Source: Bacteroidota bacterium (GTDB lineage: Bacteria; Bacteroidota; Bacteroidia; AKYH767-A; OLB10). Taken from it: a stretch of 64,000 nt of DNA. The translations under genes were made by a program, and so were the position numbers. The notes beneath the pieces were generated by a model. The model did not search any database and was not told the origin of the DNA. It was given only the letters and a program-made list of their open reading frames with translations. The DNA lies in NCBI GenBank assembly GCA_016709725.1, contig JADJMG010000001.1:186001-250000 (forward strand), read 5' to 3'. Positions within the stretch are counted from its first letter, which is position 1. Each line of letters starts with the position of its first letter. Shown piece by piece: positions 8,477 through 15,648 of the stretch.

Positions 8477-10578
8477 TACCCTAATTCAATTATTATTTGT
8501 TGTCCTTTTTGAAATTTTGCTCCCGGCTGCAATGATTGTCTCACTACAGCACCTCTACCTACTGGCTTTACCATCATCCCTTGACCTTCGAGTAAATAGA
8601 TCGCATCGCGCAGACCCATGCCGGTTACATTAGGCACTTTCTCATCTTCGGGAGTATATGCACTTTGTTGTTTGGTTACCCAACCATTTTCGGGACCATT
8701 GTATTTCACATTTAAATTCTTTGTTGCTTGCTTCGTAGAAAAACCGCGTCCTGATTTTACAACTGGAAGTCCTGCATATAAAGAGTCAGGAGATTGCACC
8801 ACTTCTTTATGCATTTTGATATCGAGAGCATAGGCTTTGTCGGCGATATCTTTAAAAACTGGACACGCAATAGAAGCTCCGTAGTAAGCATTTTTACTTG
8901 GACCATATACCACAACAATGCAAGAATAACGGGGCTCGTCGGCTGGAAAATAACCACAGAAGGAAGCTTGATACTTTACTTTACCCGTTTTGTAACCATC
9001 TTTTCCTTGTGCAATTTGTGCTGTTCCTGTTTTTCCCGCTATCGTATATTGAGCATGTTTAATATGCGATGCAGTACCTGTAGTCACTACTTCTTCCAAC
9101 ATACGTCGAGCCATATTGATGGTAGCTGGTGAACAAATATTTTCAGAAATCACTTTCGACTCATACGCCTTCACTACTTTTCCTTTGTTGCTAATTTCTT
9201 TTACAAAAAGAGGTTGTACCATTCTTCCATTATTCGCTACGGCATTGTAAAAAGTAAGCAACTGCAAAGGCGTCAACTTCGATTCATAGCCAATAGAAAT
9301 AAATGGCAATGAAATTTTGGACCAATCTTTATCCTTTGTATCTTTTAATCGAGCTGTTGGCTCACCGGGTAATTGCAGTGCTAAAGGTTCAGCAATATGC
9401 ATACTGCGCAGACGATTCATCAACTTCTGTGGATCCTTACCATAGTACTTCATTGCAATTTTCGAAATGCCCACATTCGAAGAAACCGCAAATGCTTTTT
9501 TCACGGACACATTTCCATATCCACCATGGTGTGAATCTTTCATCATAACGCCACCGGCTAACCGTAATTCACCATTTCCGGTGTCGCAGCTATCATTTAA
9601 GTCGATGAATCCATCTTCCATAGCCGCCATCAACGTGGCTAACTTAAAAGTAGAACCTGGCTCTGTACCTTGACCAATAGCATAATTATAATCTTCACCA
9701 TAACTATAATTATTTTCAGTTCCATTCCTCTTCAAATTAGCAATGGCCTTGATGTGTCCCGTTGAAACTTCCATTAAAATAGCGCAGCCCATTTCTGCTT
9801 CGCTCGCTTGAAGTTGATTCATTAAAGCATGCTCCGCCACATCTTGCAAATTCAAGTCAATGGTGGTGATAACATCGCTCCCATCTAAAGGCTCAATTTC
9901 ATTCTCATTGTTTACCGGCTTCCACACATTGCCTGCGATACGTTGCATCAAGCGCTTTCCTGTTGTCCCACGCAAATTATTATCGAATGCCCCTTCTATT
10001 CCTACGGATTCTATAGCATGGTTTTCCATTTTATATCCCACCGTACGAGAGGCTAATAACTTAAATGGTTTTTCTCTGCGGCTTAACTGATCTACGATAA
10101 GTCCGCCCTTATTTTTTCCCAAACGAAACAGTGGAAAATTGCGCAAGACCTTTTGCTCGGAATAAGAAACATTTCTTTTCAGTAATAAATATCGATTCCC
10201 TTCTCTTCTTGCTTCCTTTAAAATTCTTTTATACTCATTCTTCGATTTGCCCTTGAACAATTTAGACAAACAATAAGCGAGTGAATCTACATTCTCATTA
10301 AACACTTCGCTTTTTATTCCATGAGAATTTAGATCCACATGAATATCATATCGAGGTAAAGAGGTCGCCAACAAACTTCCATCGCTTGCATAAATATTTC
10401 CACGCATGGGATCGATCGTATGATAAGAAAGTGTTAAAAAATCAGCTTTGCTTTTCCAATATTCTCCCTCTACAAATTGCAAATAGCCGATACGTCCGAT
10501 GATCGCCATTCCGAAAATCAGGAATCCAGCAAACACCAAATAACTCCTACGTAAAATATCATTTTTCTTCTCAGCCAT
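8476..10578 (-). CDS. ftsI: Septal penicillin-binding protein FtsI (PBP3-like) with C-terminal PASTA domain
   Basis: This is the class B transpeptidase that cross-links septal peptidoglycan in partnership with FtsW. One N-terminal membrane anchor lies at about residues 13-33, followed by the PBP dimerisation domain and the transpeptidase domain with the three active-site motifs: STFK (about 306), SSN (about 366) and KTGT (about 516). A PASTA domain (VPNVTGMGLRDAIYLLEGQG) occupies about residues 645-700; such domains bind peptidoglycan or beta-lactams in other bacteria and are common on Bacteroidota FtsI. Length is 700 aa and the gene is intact. Start ATG at 10578. Confidence 0.96.
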   Translation of the reverse strand: MAEKKNDILRRSYLVFAGFLIFGMAIIGRIGYLQFVEGEYWKSKADFLTLSYHTIDPMRGNIYASDGSLLATSLPRYDIHVDLNSHGIKSEVFNENVDSLAYCLSKLFKGKSKNEYKRILKEARREGNRYLLLKRNVSYSEQKVLRNFPLFRLGKNKGGLIVDQLSRREKPFKLLASRTVGYKMENHAIESVGIEGAFDNNLRGTTGKRLMQRIAGNVWKPVNNENEIEPLDGSDVITTIDLNLQDVAEHALMNQLQASEAEMGCAILMEVSTGHIKAIANLKRNGTENNYSYGEDYNYAIGQGTEPGSTFKLATLMAAMEDGFIDLNDSCDTGNGELRLAGGVMMKDSHHGGYGNVSVKKAFAVSSNVGISKIAMKYYGKDPQKLMNRLRSMHIAEPLALQLPGEPTARLKDTKDKDWSKISLPFISIGYESKLTPLQLLTFYNAVANNGRMVQPLFVKEISNKGKVVKAYESKVISENICSPATINMARRMLEEVVTTGTASHIKHAQYTIAGKTGTAQIAQGKDGYKTGKVKYQASFCGYFPADEPRYSCIVVVYGPSKNAYYGASIACPVFKDIADKAYALDIKMHKEVVQSPDSLYAGLPVVKSGRGFSTKQATKNLNVKYNGPENGWVTKQQSAYTPEDEKVPNVTGMGLRDAIYLLEGQGMMVKPVGRGAVVRQSLQPGAKFQKGQQIIIELG

Positions 10579-10585
10579 GATCGAA

Positions 10586-10987
10586 TTATTTTTCGGATTT
10601 AACTTTCACTACAATCTTACTTGGAGCCGTGGTGGCTTCTTTCACTTCTTTTACTTCAATGGCTTTCGCAACTTCGGTTAATTTAGCACGATACATTAAA
10701 TCGTTACGTGCAGTAATGAATTCAGCTCTTAATTCTTTTAAATCACGTCCAGTTTTATCAATATCACGAATGGATTTTTCTGCGTAATAACTGTTGGCGA
10801 TATAAGCCAATCCTAAAAAGAACAAGAAAAACATATACGGCATAATTACAACCACCGCACTGCGATCGAAATATTCAAAGATGTTCACCAAACGAATTAA
10901 TTTTCTGGAAGCACTTTCACCTTTTGCTTTTTGCTTAGCAACTGGTTTTTCTTTTGGCTCTAGGTCTGACTGGCGGATTTTATTCAT
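10586..10987 (-). CDS. ftsL: FtsL-like cell division protein
   Basis: A 133-aa bitopic protein: a basic, lysine-rich cytoplasmic N-terminus (residues 1-42), one membrane segment at about 45-66 (VVVIMPYMFFLFFLGLAYIA), then a predicted coiled coil (IRDIDKTGRDLKELRAEFIT) and a lysine/valine-rich tail. This architecture and its place between rsmH and ftsI identify it as the FtsL-type divisome scaffold; sequence alone is too divergent for a motif match. Its ATG overlaps the rsmH stop (ATGA), and the ftsI ATG follows seven bases after its own stop. Confidence 0.85.
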   Translation of the reverse strand: MNKIRQSDLEPKEKPVAKQKAKGESASRKLIRLVNIFEYFDRSAVVVIMPYMFFLFFLGLAYIANSYYAEKSIRDIDKTGRDLKELRAEFITARNDLMYRAKLTEVAKAIEVKEVKEATTAPSKIVVKVKSEK

Positions 10988-11901
10988 AGACGTTCAGCGA
11001 TTCTCATTTTTGCACTGCGTGAGCGTGGATTTAATTCTACTTCTTCGGGGCTTGGCACGACGGGTTTGCGTGTGATGGATTTAAACACCAACCCAACAGG
11101 ATGTCCGTAAAAATCTTTATCGATTTCACCTTTGAAATTCCCGCTGTTTAAAAAGTTTTTTACTAAGCGATCTTCTAAGCTATGATAGCTGATGACCACT
11201 AAGCGTCCACCTTTCTTTAACATTTGCACAGCTTGCAACAACAATTCTTTCAAAGCACCCAACTCATCGTTCACTTCAATTCGTAATGCTTGAAAGAGTT
11301 GTGCGTAGAATGTATTTTCTTTCATGCGAGGAGCAAAGCGCGACACCGTTTTTTTCAATTCATCGGAGGTATTGATAAAATTCTCTTGACGAACGCGAAC
11401 TATTTCTGCAGCCATTCTTTTCGAAGAAGGCAATTCTCCATACTCTTGAAACACACGAACCAATTCATGCTCGGGATAATAATTGATGATATCCTTCGCA
11501 GAAAGTTGTTGTGATTGATTCATACGCATATCCAACTCTGCATTGAAGCGAATAGAAAATCCTCTTCCTGCCACATCGAACTGATGCGATGAAACACCGA
11601 GGTCGGCCAAAATTCCATCTACAGAAGTATAATTATTCGCATTTAACTGCTCTGCCAAATGCTTGAAATTATACGGCAACAAAATCATGCGTGGATCTGC
11701 ACTCACATTTGCTAATGCATCTTGATCTTGATCAAATGCAATTAATCTTCCTTTCTCAAAACGATTTAATATTTCTGCTGAATGGCCACCTCCGCCAAAA
11801 GTCACATCCACATAAATTCCATCTTCATGAATCTGAAGACCGTCTACCGCTTCTTTGAGTAATACGGGGCTATGATACGTCACGTCCTGGTCCTCCCACA
11901 T
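10984..11901 (-). CDS. rsmH: 16S rRNA (cytosine1402-N4)-methyltransferase
   Basis: RsmH (MraW) methylates N4 of C1402 in 16S rRNA using SAM. The SAM-binding signature YVDVTFGGGGHSAEIL is at residues 30-45, with LADLGVSSHQFD, RGFSIRFNAELDMRM, and VVISYHSLEDRLVKNF following; 305 aa is the normal size. The ATG at 11901 lies inside the 3' end of mraZ. An alternative GTG at 11883 sits eight bases after a purine-rich GGGAGG and would give VTYHSPVLLKEAV; the longer form resembles other Bacteroidota RsmH N-termini, so I keep it. Confidence 0.96.
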   Translation of the reverse strand: MWEDQDVTYHSPVLLKEAVDGLQIHEDGIYVDVTFGGGGHSAEILNRFEKGRLIAFDQDQDALANVSADPRMILLPYNFKHLAEQLNANNYTSVDGILADLGVSSHQFDVAGRGFSIRFNAELDMRMNQSQQLSAKDIINYYPEHELVRVFQEYGELPSSKRMAAEIVRVRQENFINTSDELKKTVSRFAPRMKENTFYAQLFQALRIEVNDELGALKELLLQAVQMLKKGGRLVVISYHSLEDRLVKNFLNSGNFKGEIDKDFYGHPVGLVFKSITRKPVVPSPEEVELNPRSRSAKMRIAERL

Positions 11902-12346
11902 TCAGTTTCCCCATTACCTCTTCGGCCAGCGCAGAAAAATCTTTTGGCTCTTCAACAATCAATTGATTGTAGCGCTCCACCGACCATATTTCAATTTTAT
12001 TGGACCAGCCATACAAAACGGCTTCTTTCTCTATTCCTGCATATTCACACAAACGCTTTGGCAAAAGCAATCGACCAGCAGCATCCAATTCCAACTCGGT
12101 AGCACCACGAAAAAAGTAACGCGCAAATTCACGATTCTTCGCCACGAACATATTGAGTCCGTTGATCGCATCGGAAATACGTGTCCACTCATCCATCGGA
12201 AACAAAGCGAGACAATTTTCAAAGCCACGATTTAACATAAACTTTTCGTTTGCTTCCGGCGACACCTGCTTGCGCAAGCCCGAAGGCAGACTCAAACGCC
12301 CCTTGGCGTCAAGCTTACATTCATATTCTCCGTGGAATTGTGACAT
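11870..12346 (-). CDS. mraZ: Transcriptional regulator MraZ
   Basis: MraZ is the AbrB-fold DNA-binding repressor of the division cluster and its first gene. The two tandem SpoVT/AbrB-like repeats are visible: FHGEYECKLDAKGRLSLPS near the N-terminus and ATELELDAAGRLLLPKRLCE in the second half. The start was set at ATG 12346 (MSQFHGEYE), giving 158 aa; upstream extension in frame to 12421 would run through the operator and gives no MraZ-like sequence. The rsmH start lies within its last 32 bases. A set of 10-bp repeats matching known MraZ boxes lies immediately upstream, consistent with autoregulation. Confidence 0.95.
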   Translation of the reverse strand: MSQFHGEYECKLDAKGRLSLPSGLRKQVSPEANEKFMLNRGFENCLALFPMDEWTRISDAINGLNMFVAKNREFARYFFRGATELELDAAGRLLLPKRLCEYAGIEKEAVLYGWSNKIEIWSVERYNQLIVEEPKDFSALAEEVMGKLNVGGPGRDVS

Positions 12347-12377
12347 TTTTTGTTGGTGTGGTTGTGGATTTCTACTG

Positions 12378-12430
12378 AGTGGTAAAAATAAATTAAATTT
12401 TACCACTTTATCCCACTTCATCCCACTTTG
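12378..12430 (-). promoter_or_regulatory. MraZ operator: three 10-bp direct repeats plus an inverted repeat
   Basis: On the plus strand the units taccacttta (12401-12410), tcccacttca (12411-12420) and tcccactttg (12421-12430) stand head to tail; on the transcribed strand this is a run of (A/G)AAGTGG(G/T) boxes with 10-bp period. MraZ of Mollicutes binds AAAGTG(T/G)-N3 repeats and that of E. coli binds TGGG-N5 repeats, both with the same 10-bp spacing. The box nearest the gene also forms a perfect 10-bp inverted repeat (AGTGGTAAAA at 12378-12387, TTTTACCACT at 12398-12407). The array ends 55 bp before the mraZ ATG, so bound MraZ would cover the promoter. Confidence 0.85.
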
Positions 12431-12868
12431 TTAAAAACTTTTTAGCCTTCGAATTATTGTACTGAGACCAACAAAAATCTACGTACAATGCGAAAAAAGG
12501 GAACTAAAAGAGACCTCAAAGTACCCAAATTGCAGGATTTATTATTTTAATTATTAGATGGTTATGAACAGTCTATAGTTAACAAAAAATTCTTCCCTTT
12601 AGCTTCGTCAGCTACCTCTATAAAAGGCTAAAGCATCAGCCTAAACTTGAAATTATCTTTGAAAAATCCTGAAATAACTTAGAAAAAGTCGAAAATCGCA
12701 ACTTGTTTAATATTAACTAATTAAAAAATTAAGAATCCAAATCTCTCCCACTTTGTCCTAATTTGAAAACCCAAAAGTCATCCAATTTCCTACTTTCATT
12801 GAAAAGAAGGCCATAAAAACGGCCGCATAGGAAGGGATCAACTATTTTAGTCGAATCGTAATTTATAT
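12431..12868. other. Divergent intergenic region between mraZ and the acyltransferase pair
   Basis: Apart from the distal MraZ-like box, this AT-rich stretch holds no supported gene. Short inverted repeats are visible (for example ctttagc near 12600 against gctaaag near 12628, and ggcc-N8-ggcc near 12811), but none has a terminator-like T tract. It must contain promoters for both flanking operons; I could not identify a convincing TAnnTTTG element on either strand. Confidence 0.5.
12746..12765. promoter_or_regulatory. Distal two-unit MraZ-like box between mraZ and the acyltransferase genes
   Basis: The unit tcccactttg at 12746-12755 is identical to the unit at 12421-12430 and is followed directly by tcctaatttg (8 of 10 matches) at 12756-12765. 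It lies about 400 bp upstream of mraZ and about 100 bp upstream of the divergent acyltransferase gene at 12869. It could be a second MraZ site for the division operon or could place the lipid genes under MraZ. Two units are fewer than usual, so this is tentative. Confidence 0.4.
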
Positions 12869-13716
12869 ATGTCCCCAGAAGCTCAAGCGAAGTTTATTGA
12901 TATAGAAGCCGTCATTCAATCCAAGAATCCTTCTCTTTTAAGATGGATGCCTGGATTTGTGTTGAAGTACATCAAAAAATTATTCATCAAGACCATGTAA
13001 ATGATTTTATCCATCGTCAAGGCGATAAAAAGTCGCATGCTTTTGTAGATGAAATTGTAAAAGAATTTGGTGCTGAAGTATCCTTTGAGGGACTCGAAAA
13101 TATTCCGGAAACGGGAGGATGTATCATCGCAGCCAATCATCCCATTGGCGGATTGGACTCCATTGCATTGATGCAAACGGTAGCACGAAAAAGAAAAGAT
13201 ATTAAATTTATTGTGAACGATGTATTGCTAAACATCAAAAACTTGAGCGACTTATTCATTGGCGTGAACAAGCATGGTAAAAATTCGACAGAAGTATTAG
13301 ATGTGATTGACAACTATTATGCAAGTGATATTGCGATGCTCATTTTTCCGGCCGGACTCGTATCCCGCAAACAAGAACATGGGATTATTCGCGATTTAGT
13401 TTGGAAGAAAAGTTTTGTGGCCAAAGCTAAAAAACATCAACGCAACATCATTCCCGTCCATATTGCTGGAAAAAATTCAAAATTTTTCTATAATCTTGCT
13501 TGGTGGAGAGGGAAATTGGGCATCAAGGTCAATATTGAAATGTTTTATTTGATGGATGAGATGTACCATCAAGATGGAAAAAAGATTCATATCACCATTG
13601 GAAAACCTATCCCCTATCAATTGTTAACACAAAAACACAATGATCAGGAATGGGCACAAAAAATTAAGGCACATATTTATAATTTAGCCGAAGGAAAAGA
13701 CGAATTCGAAGCCTAA
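12869..13716 (+). CDS. PlsC-like O-acyltransferase, probable glycine-lipid synthesis (GlsA-like), one-base frameshift
   Basis: Lysophospholipid-acyltransferase-fold protein. The catalytic HX4D motif is seen as NHPIGGLDS and the acceptor-side motif as LIFPAGLVSRK. A true start at ATG 12869 (MSPEAQAKFIDIEAVIQSKN) is followed by GFVLKYIKK, after which the A run 12974-12979 has lost one base; restoring it continues as IIHQDHVNDFI and gives 282 aa. Directly followed, one base after its stop, by an OlsB-like N-acyltransferase. In Bacteroides the adjacent genes glsB and glsA make glycine lipids, the PlsC-like member O-acylating the N-acyl-glycine; the same role is inferred here. Ornithine lipid or plain phosphatidic acid synthesis are alternatives. 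Confidence 0.85.
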
Positions 13717-13717
13717 G

Positions 13718-14647
13718 ATGATGCAAACTATAATTCCAGCCATTCCCTTAGAGATCCTCGAAAAGGAATTATCGAAAGAACGCTTTGTTCGTGTTACGAA
13801 TAATGGCTCTAATCATTTATACATTGTAAATCATCATAACGCTCCCAATGTAGTTCGTGAAATTGGTCGACTTCGTGAAGTTACTTTTAGAGAATCGGGC
13901 GGAGGAACGGGCTTGGATTGCGACCTTGATCATTTTGATACGAATGAAAATTGCTATGAACAACTCATTGCATGGAATCCTGAAGACAAAGAAATTATTG
14001 GTGGCTACCGATTCATTGAATGCGGTAAAGTGAAAAAGGACGAGTCGGGAAATTATGAATTAGCCACGGCTGAATTATTTTCATTTTCCAAAAAGTTCAT
14101 TGACGATTACATGCCTTACACCATTGAGTTGGGAAGATCGTTTGTACAACCCAAATATCAACCTCGACCAGAAAACAGAAAAGGATTATTTTCACTCGAT
14201 AATTTATGGGATGGGTTGGGCGCCATTCATATTGATTATCCACAAATAAAATATTTTTTCGGAAAAGTAACCATGTATCCACACTTCCAACGCGAGGCAC
14301 GCGATATGATCTTGCATTTCATGAATTACTTTTTTCCAGATAAAGAAAATTTAGTGTCGGCAATTTATCCGCTCAAGATCGAAAACGACATGAGTGCATT
14401 TACACAAGAGATTAAAGGACTTTCTTATAAAGAAGCACATAAAATACTCAACCAGCATGTGCGTGCACGAGGGGAAAACATTCCACCCTTAGTAAATGCC
14501 TATATGAATTTAAGTGCCACCATGCGCACTTTTGGTACATCGGTAAACGAACATTTTGGAGACGTAGAAGAAACGGGAATTTTAGTTACCTTAAACGATA
14601 TTTACGAATCGAAAAAGGAAAGACATGTGAAGACGTATGTGAAGTAG
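13718..14647 (+). CDS. OlsB/GlsB-like N-acyltransferase (GNAT-type, hemolysin family)
   Basis: A 309-aa protein of the OlsB family, which N-acylates an amino acid with a 3-hydroxyacyl chain from ACP to begin amino-acid lipid synthesis. Typical stretches are VREIGRLREVTFRESGGGTG, LDHFDTNENCYEQLIAWN, IIGGYRFI, and YTIELGRSFVQPKYQPRP. The start is ATG 13718 just after the PlsC-like gene, so the two are cotranscribed. In Bacteroides the homologue (GlsB) uses glycine; the amino acid used here cannot be read from sequence. Intact. Confidence 0.85.
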   Translation: MMQTIIPAIPLEILEKELSKERFVRVTNNGSNHLYIVNHHNAPNVVREIGRLREVTFRESGGGTGLDCDLDHFDTNENCYEQLIAWNPEDKEIIGGYRFIECGKVKKDESGNYELATAELFSFSKKFIDDYMPYTIELGRSFVQPKYQPRPENRKGLFSLDNLWDGLGAIHIDYPQIKYFFGKVTMYPHFQREARDMILHFMNYFFPDKENLVSAIYPLKIENDMSAFTQEIKGLSYKEAHKILNQHVRARGENIPPLVNAYMNLSATMRTFGTSVNEHFGDVEETGILVTLNDIYESKKERHVKTYVK

Positions 14648-14651
14648 ATAT

Positions 14652-14858
14652 TTAAAGTTTCTTTACAAACAAATATCCTCCAATTTTAAAAAAATTAAAT
14701 TTAGGATACCTAATATAATACAATATAAATATGGCGATCAATAAAGCGGTAACATTAATCCCATAAGAATGTAATTTATTAATTTGAAAAAAGGGTATTA
14801 ATACAATTCAAACTCCTACAATCATTTTCTTTTTACCGAAAGTATTAGATCTTTTAAT
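14652..14858 (-). pseudogene. Possible remnant of a small membrane protein
   Basis: On the minus strand an open stretch reads as a basic segment (NTFGKKKMIVGV), a TGA stop, then IVLIPFFQINKLHSYGINVT and a hydrophobic run ALLIAIFILYYI ending KKL before TAA at 14652-14654. The hydrophobic pattern and amino-acid usage look protein-like, but the in-frame TGA leaves no complete gene, and nothing recognisable lies upstream. A single TGA-to-GGA change would join the two parts, so either a decayed two-segment membrane protein or another consensus error is possible. I recognise no family. Confidence 0.25.
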
Positions 14859-14911
14859 TTAAACAGATATTATCTTATCAATTTCTATATCATTCAACTA
14901 GTGAACTAACT

Positions 14912-15456
14912 TCACTTCTTCTTTTGGATTTTGTAGCCGATTTGCCTTCGTGGTTTATCATTTTGTTTTTTCTCCAGTAACTCGTCTAAATACTGAAATA
15001 CTAACTCAATATTCCTCCCGTAATTATGAAGTTTCTTTTAATTTGTTCTATTTCTAAACGCAATTCTGTATGATTAGCAAGAGTTTCGCGAAGCATAATA
15101 AACACATCGATTATCCGCATACTTACTTCAATTGCCCTTTTACTTTTTAATACATTCGATAGCATCATTACGCCATGTTCTGTAAAAGCATAGGGCAAGT
15201 ATTTAATATTTTCACCTCTTTTCAAGGTCGCATTTTGCGATCTTGAAGCTTCGGCTTCTTTCTGAGTTAATTCAAACATATAACGTTCAGGGAAACGTTC
15301 TTTGTTTCGTTTAACTTGCTCCTTTAATCGTCTTGTTTCTACTCCGTAAAGCTCAGCTAAATCAGAATCTAACATTACTTTTTGATTTCTGATGTAATAA
15401 ATTTTCTGCATTATTATTTCATCTGGCACTACTAAAGATGTATCATTTTTCGTCAT
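14912..15456 (-). CDS. ORF6N domain protein, one-base frameshift
   Basis: ORF6N proteins are phage-derived DNA-binding-like proteins widely scattered in Bacteroidota; the function is not established. The domain is clear from about residue 12: IMQKIYYIRNQKVMLDSDLA, LYGVETRRLKEQVKRN, RFPERYMFELTQKE, YAFTEHGVMMLSNVLKS, and SMRIIDVFIMLRE. The apparent end after GGILS is false: adding one base at the TTT run 15032-15034 gives KRKLHNYGRNIELVFQYLDE and a lysine-rich tail with stop at 14912-14914, 181 aa in all, the usual form. The segment coding RSQNATLK carries a hairpin that recurs in a relic at 19149. Confidence 0.8.
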
Positions 15457-15568
15457 AAAGTTGTTTGTTTTAAAGGGGTGGGTAGAAAATTATATTCAAC
15501 ACAAACTGGTTGCCAAACTTAATATATTTTTTAATAAGTCAGTATAAATATAGGTCAAAATCTCGCAA

Positions 15569-15617
15569 TCCCGATAGCTATCGGGACGCAAAGGCCGCAA
15601 AGGCTACGCTACGTTAA
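15569..15617. repeat. 18-bp perfect palindrome followed by a GCAAAGG-type intergenic repeat
   Basis: TCCCGATAGCTATCGGGA at 15569-15586 is a perfect palindrome flanked on both sides by CGCAA (15564-15568 and 15587-15591). The following bases (cgcaaaggccgcaaaggc, tacgctacg) resemble the two-unit repeat at 19240-19332, so this is an interspersed element rather than a terminator; it has no T tract. It lies between the ORF6N gene and the stop of the PKD protein. Confidence 0.65.
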
Positions 15618-15648
15618 AATTTTAAAATTTCTGTTTAATCTGTTCATA

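Noticed and set aside
1..12346. Genome reduction or endosymbiont decay as the cause of broken cell-wall genes
   Set aside because: Only one break occurs in eleven dcw genes, intergenic regions and large secreted proteins are retained, and breaks sit in homopolymers; error is simpler.
15569..15586. Terminator for the ORF6N or PKD gene
   Set aside because: The palindrome has no loop of normal size and no T tract, and its flanks are direct repeats; an interspersed element fits better.
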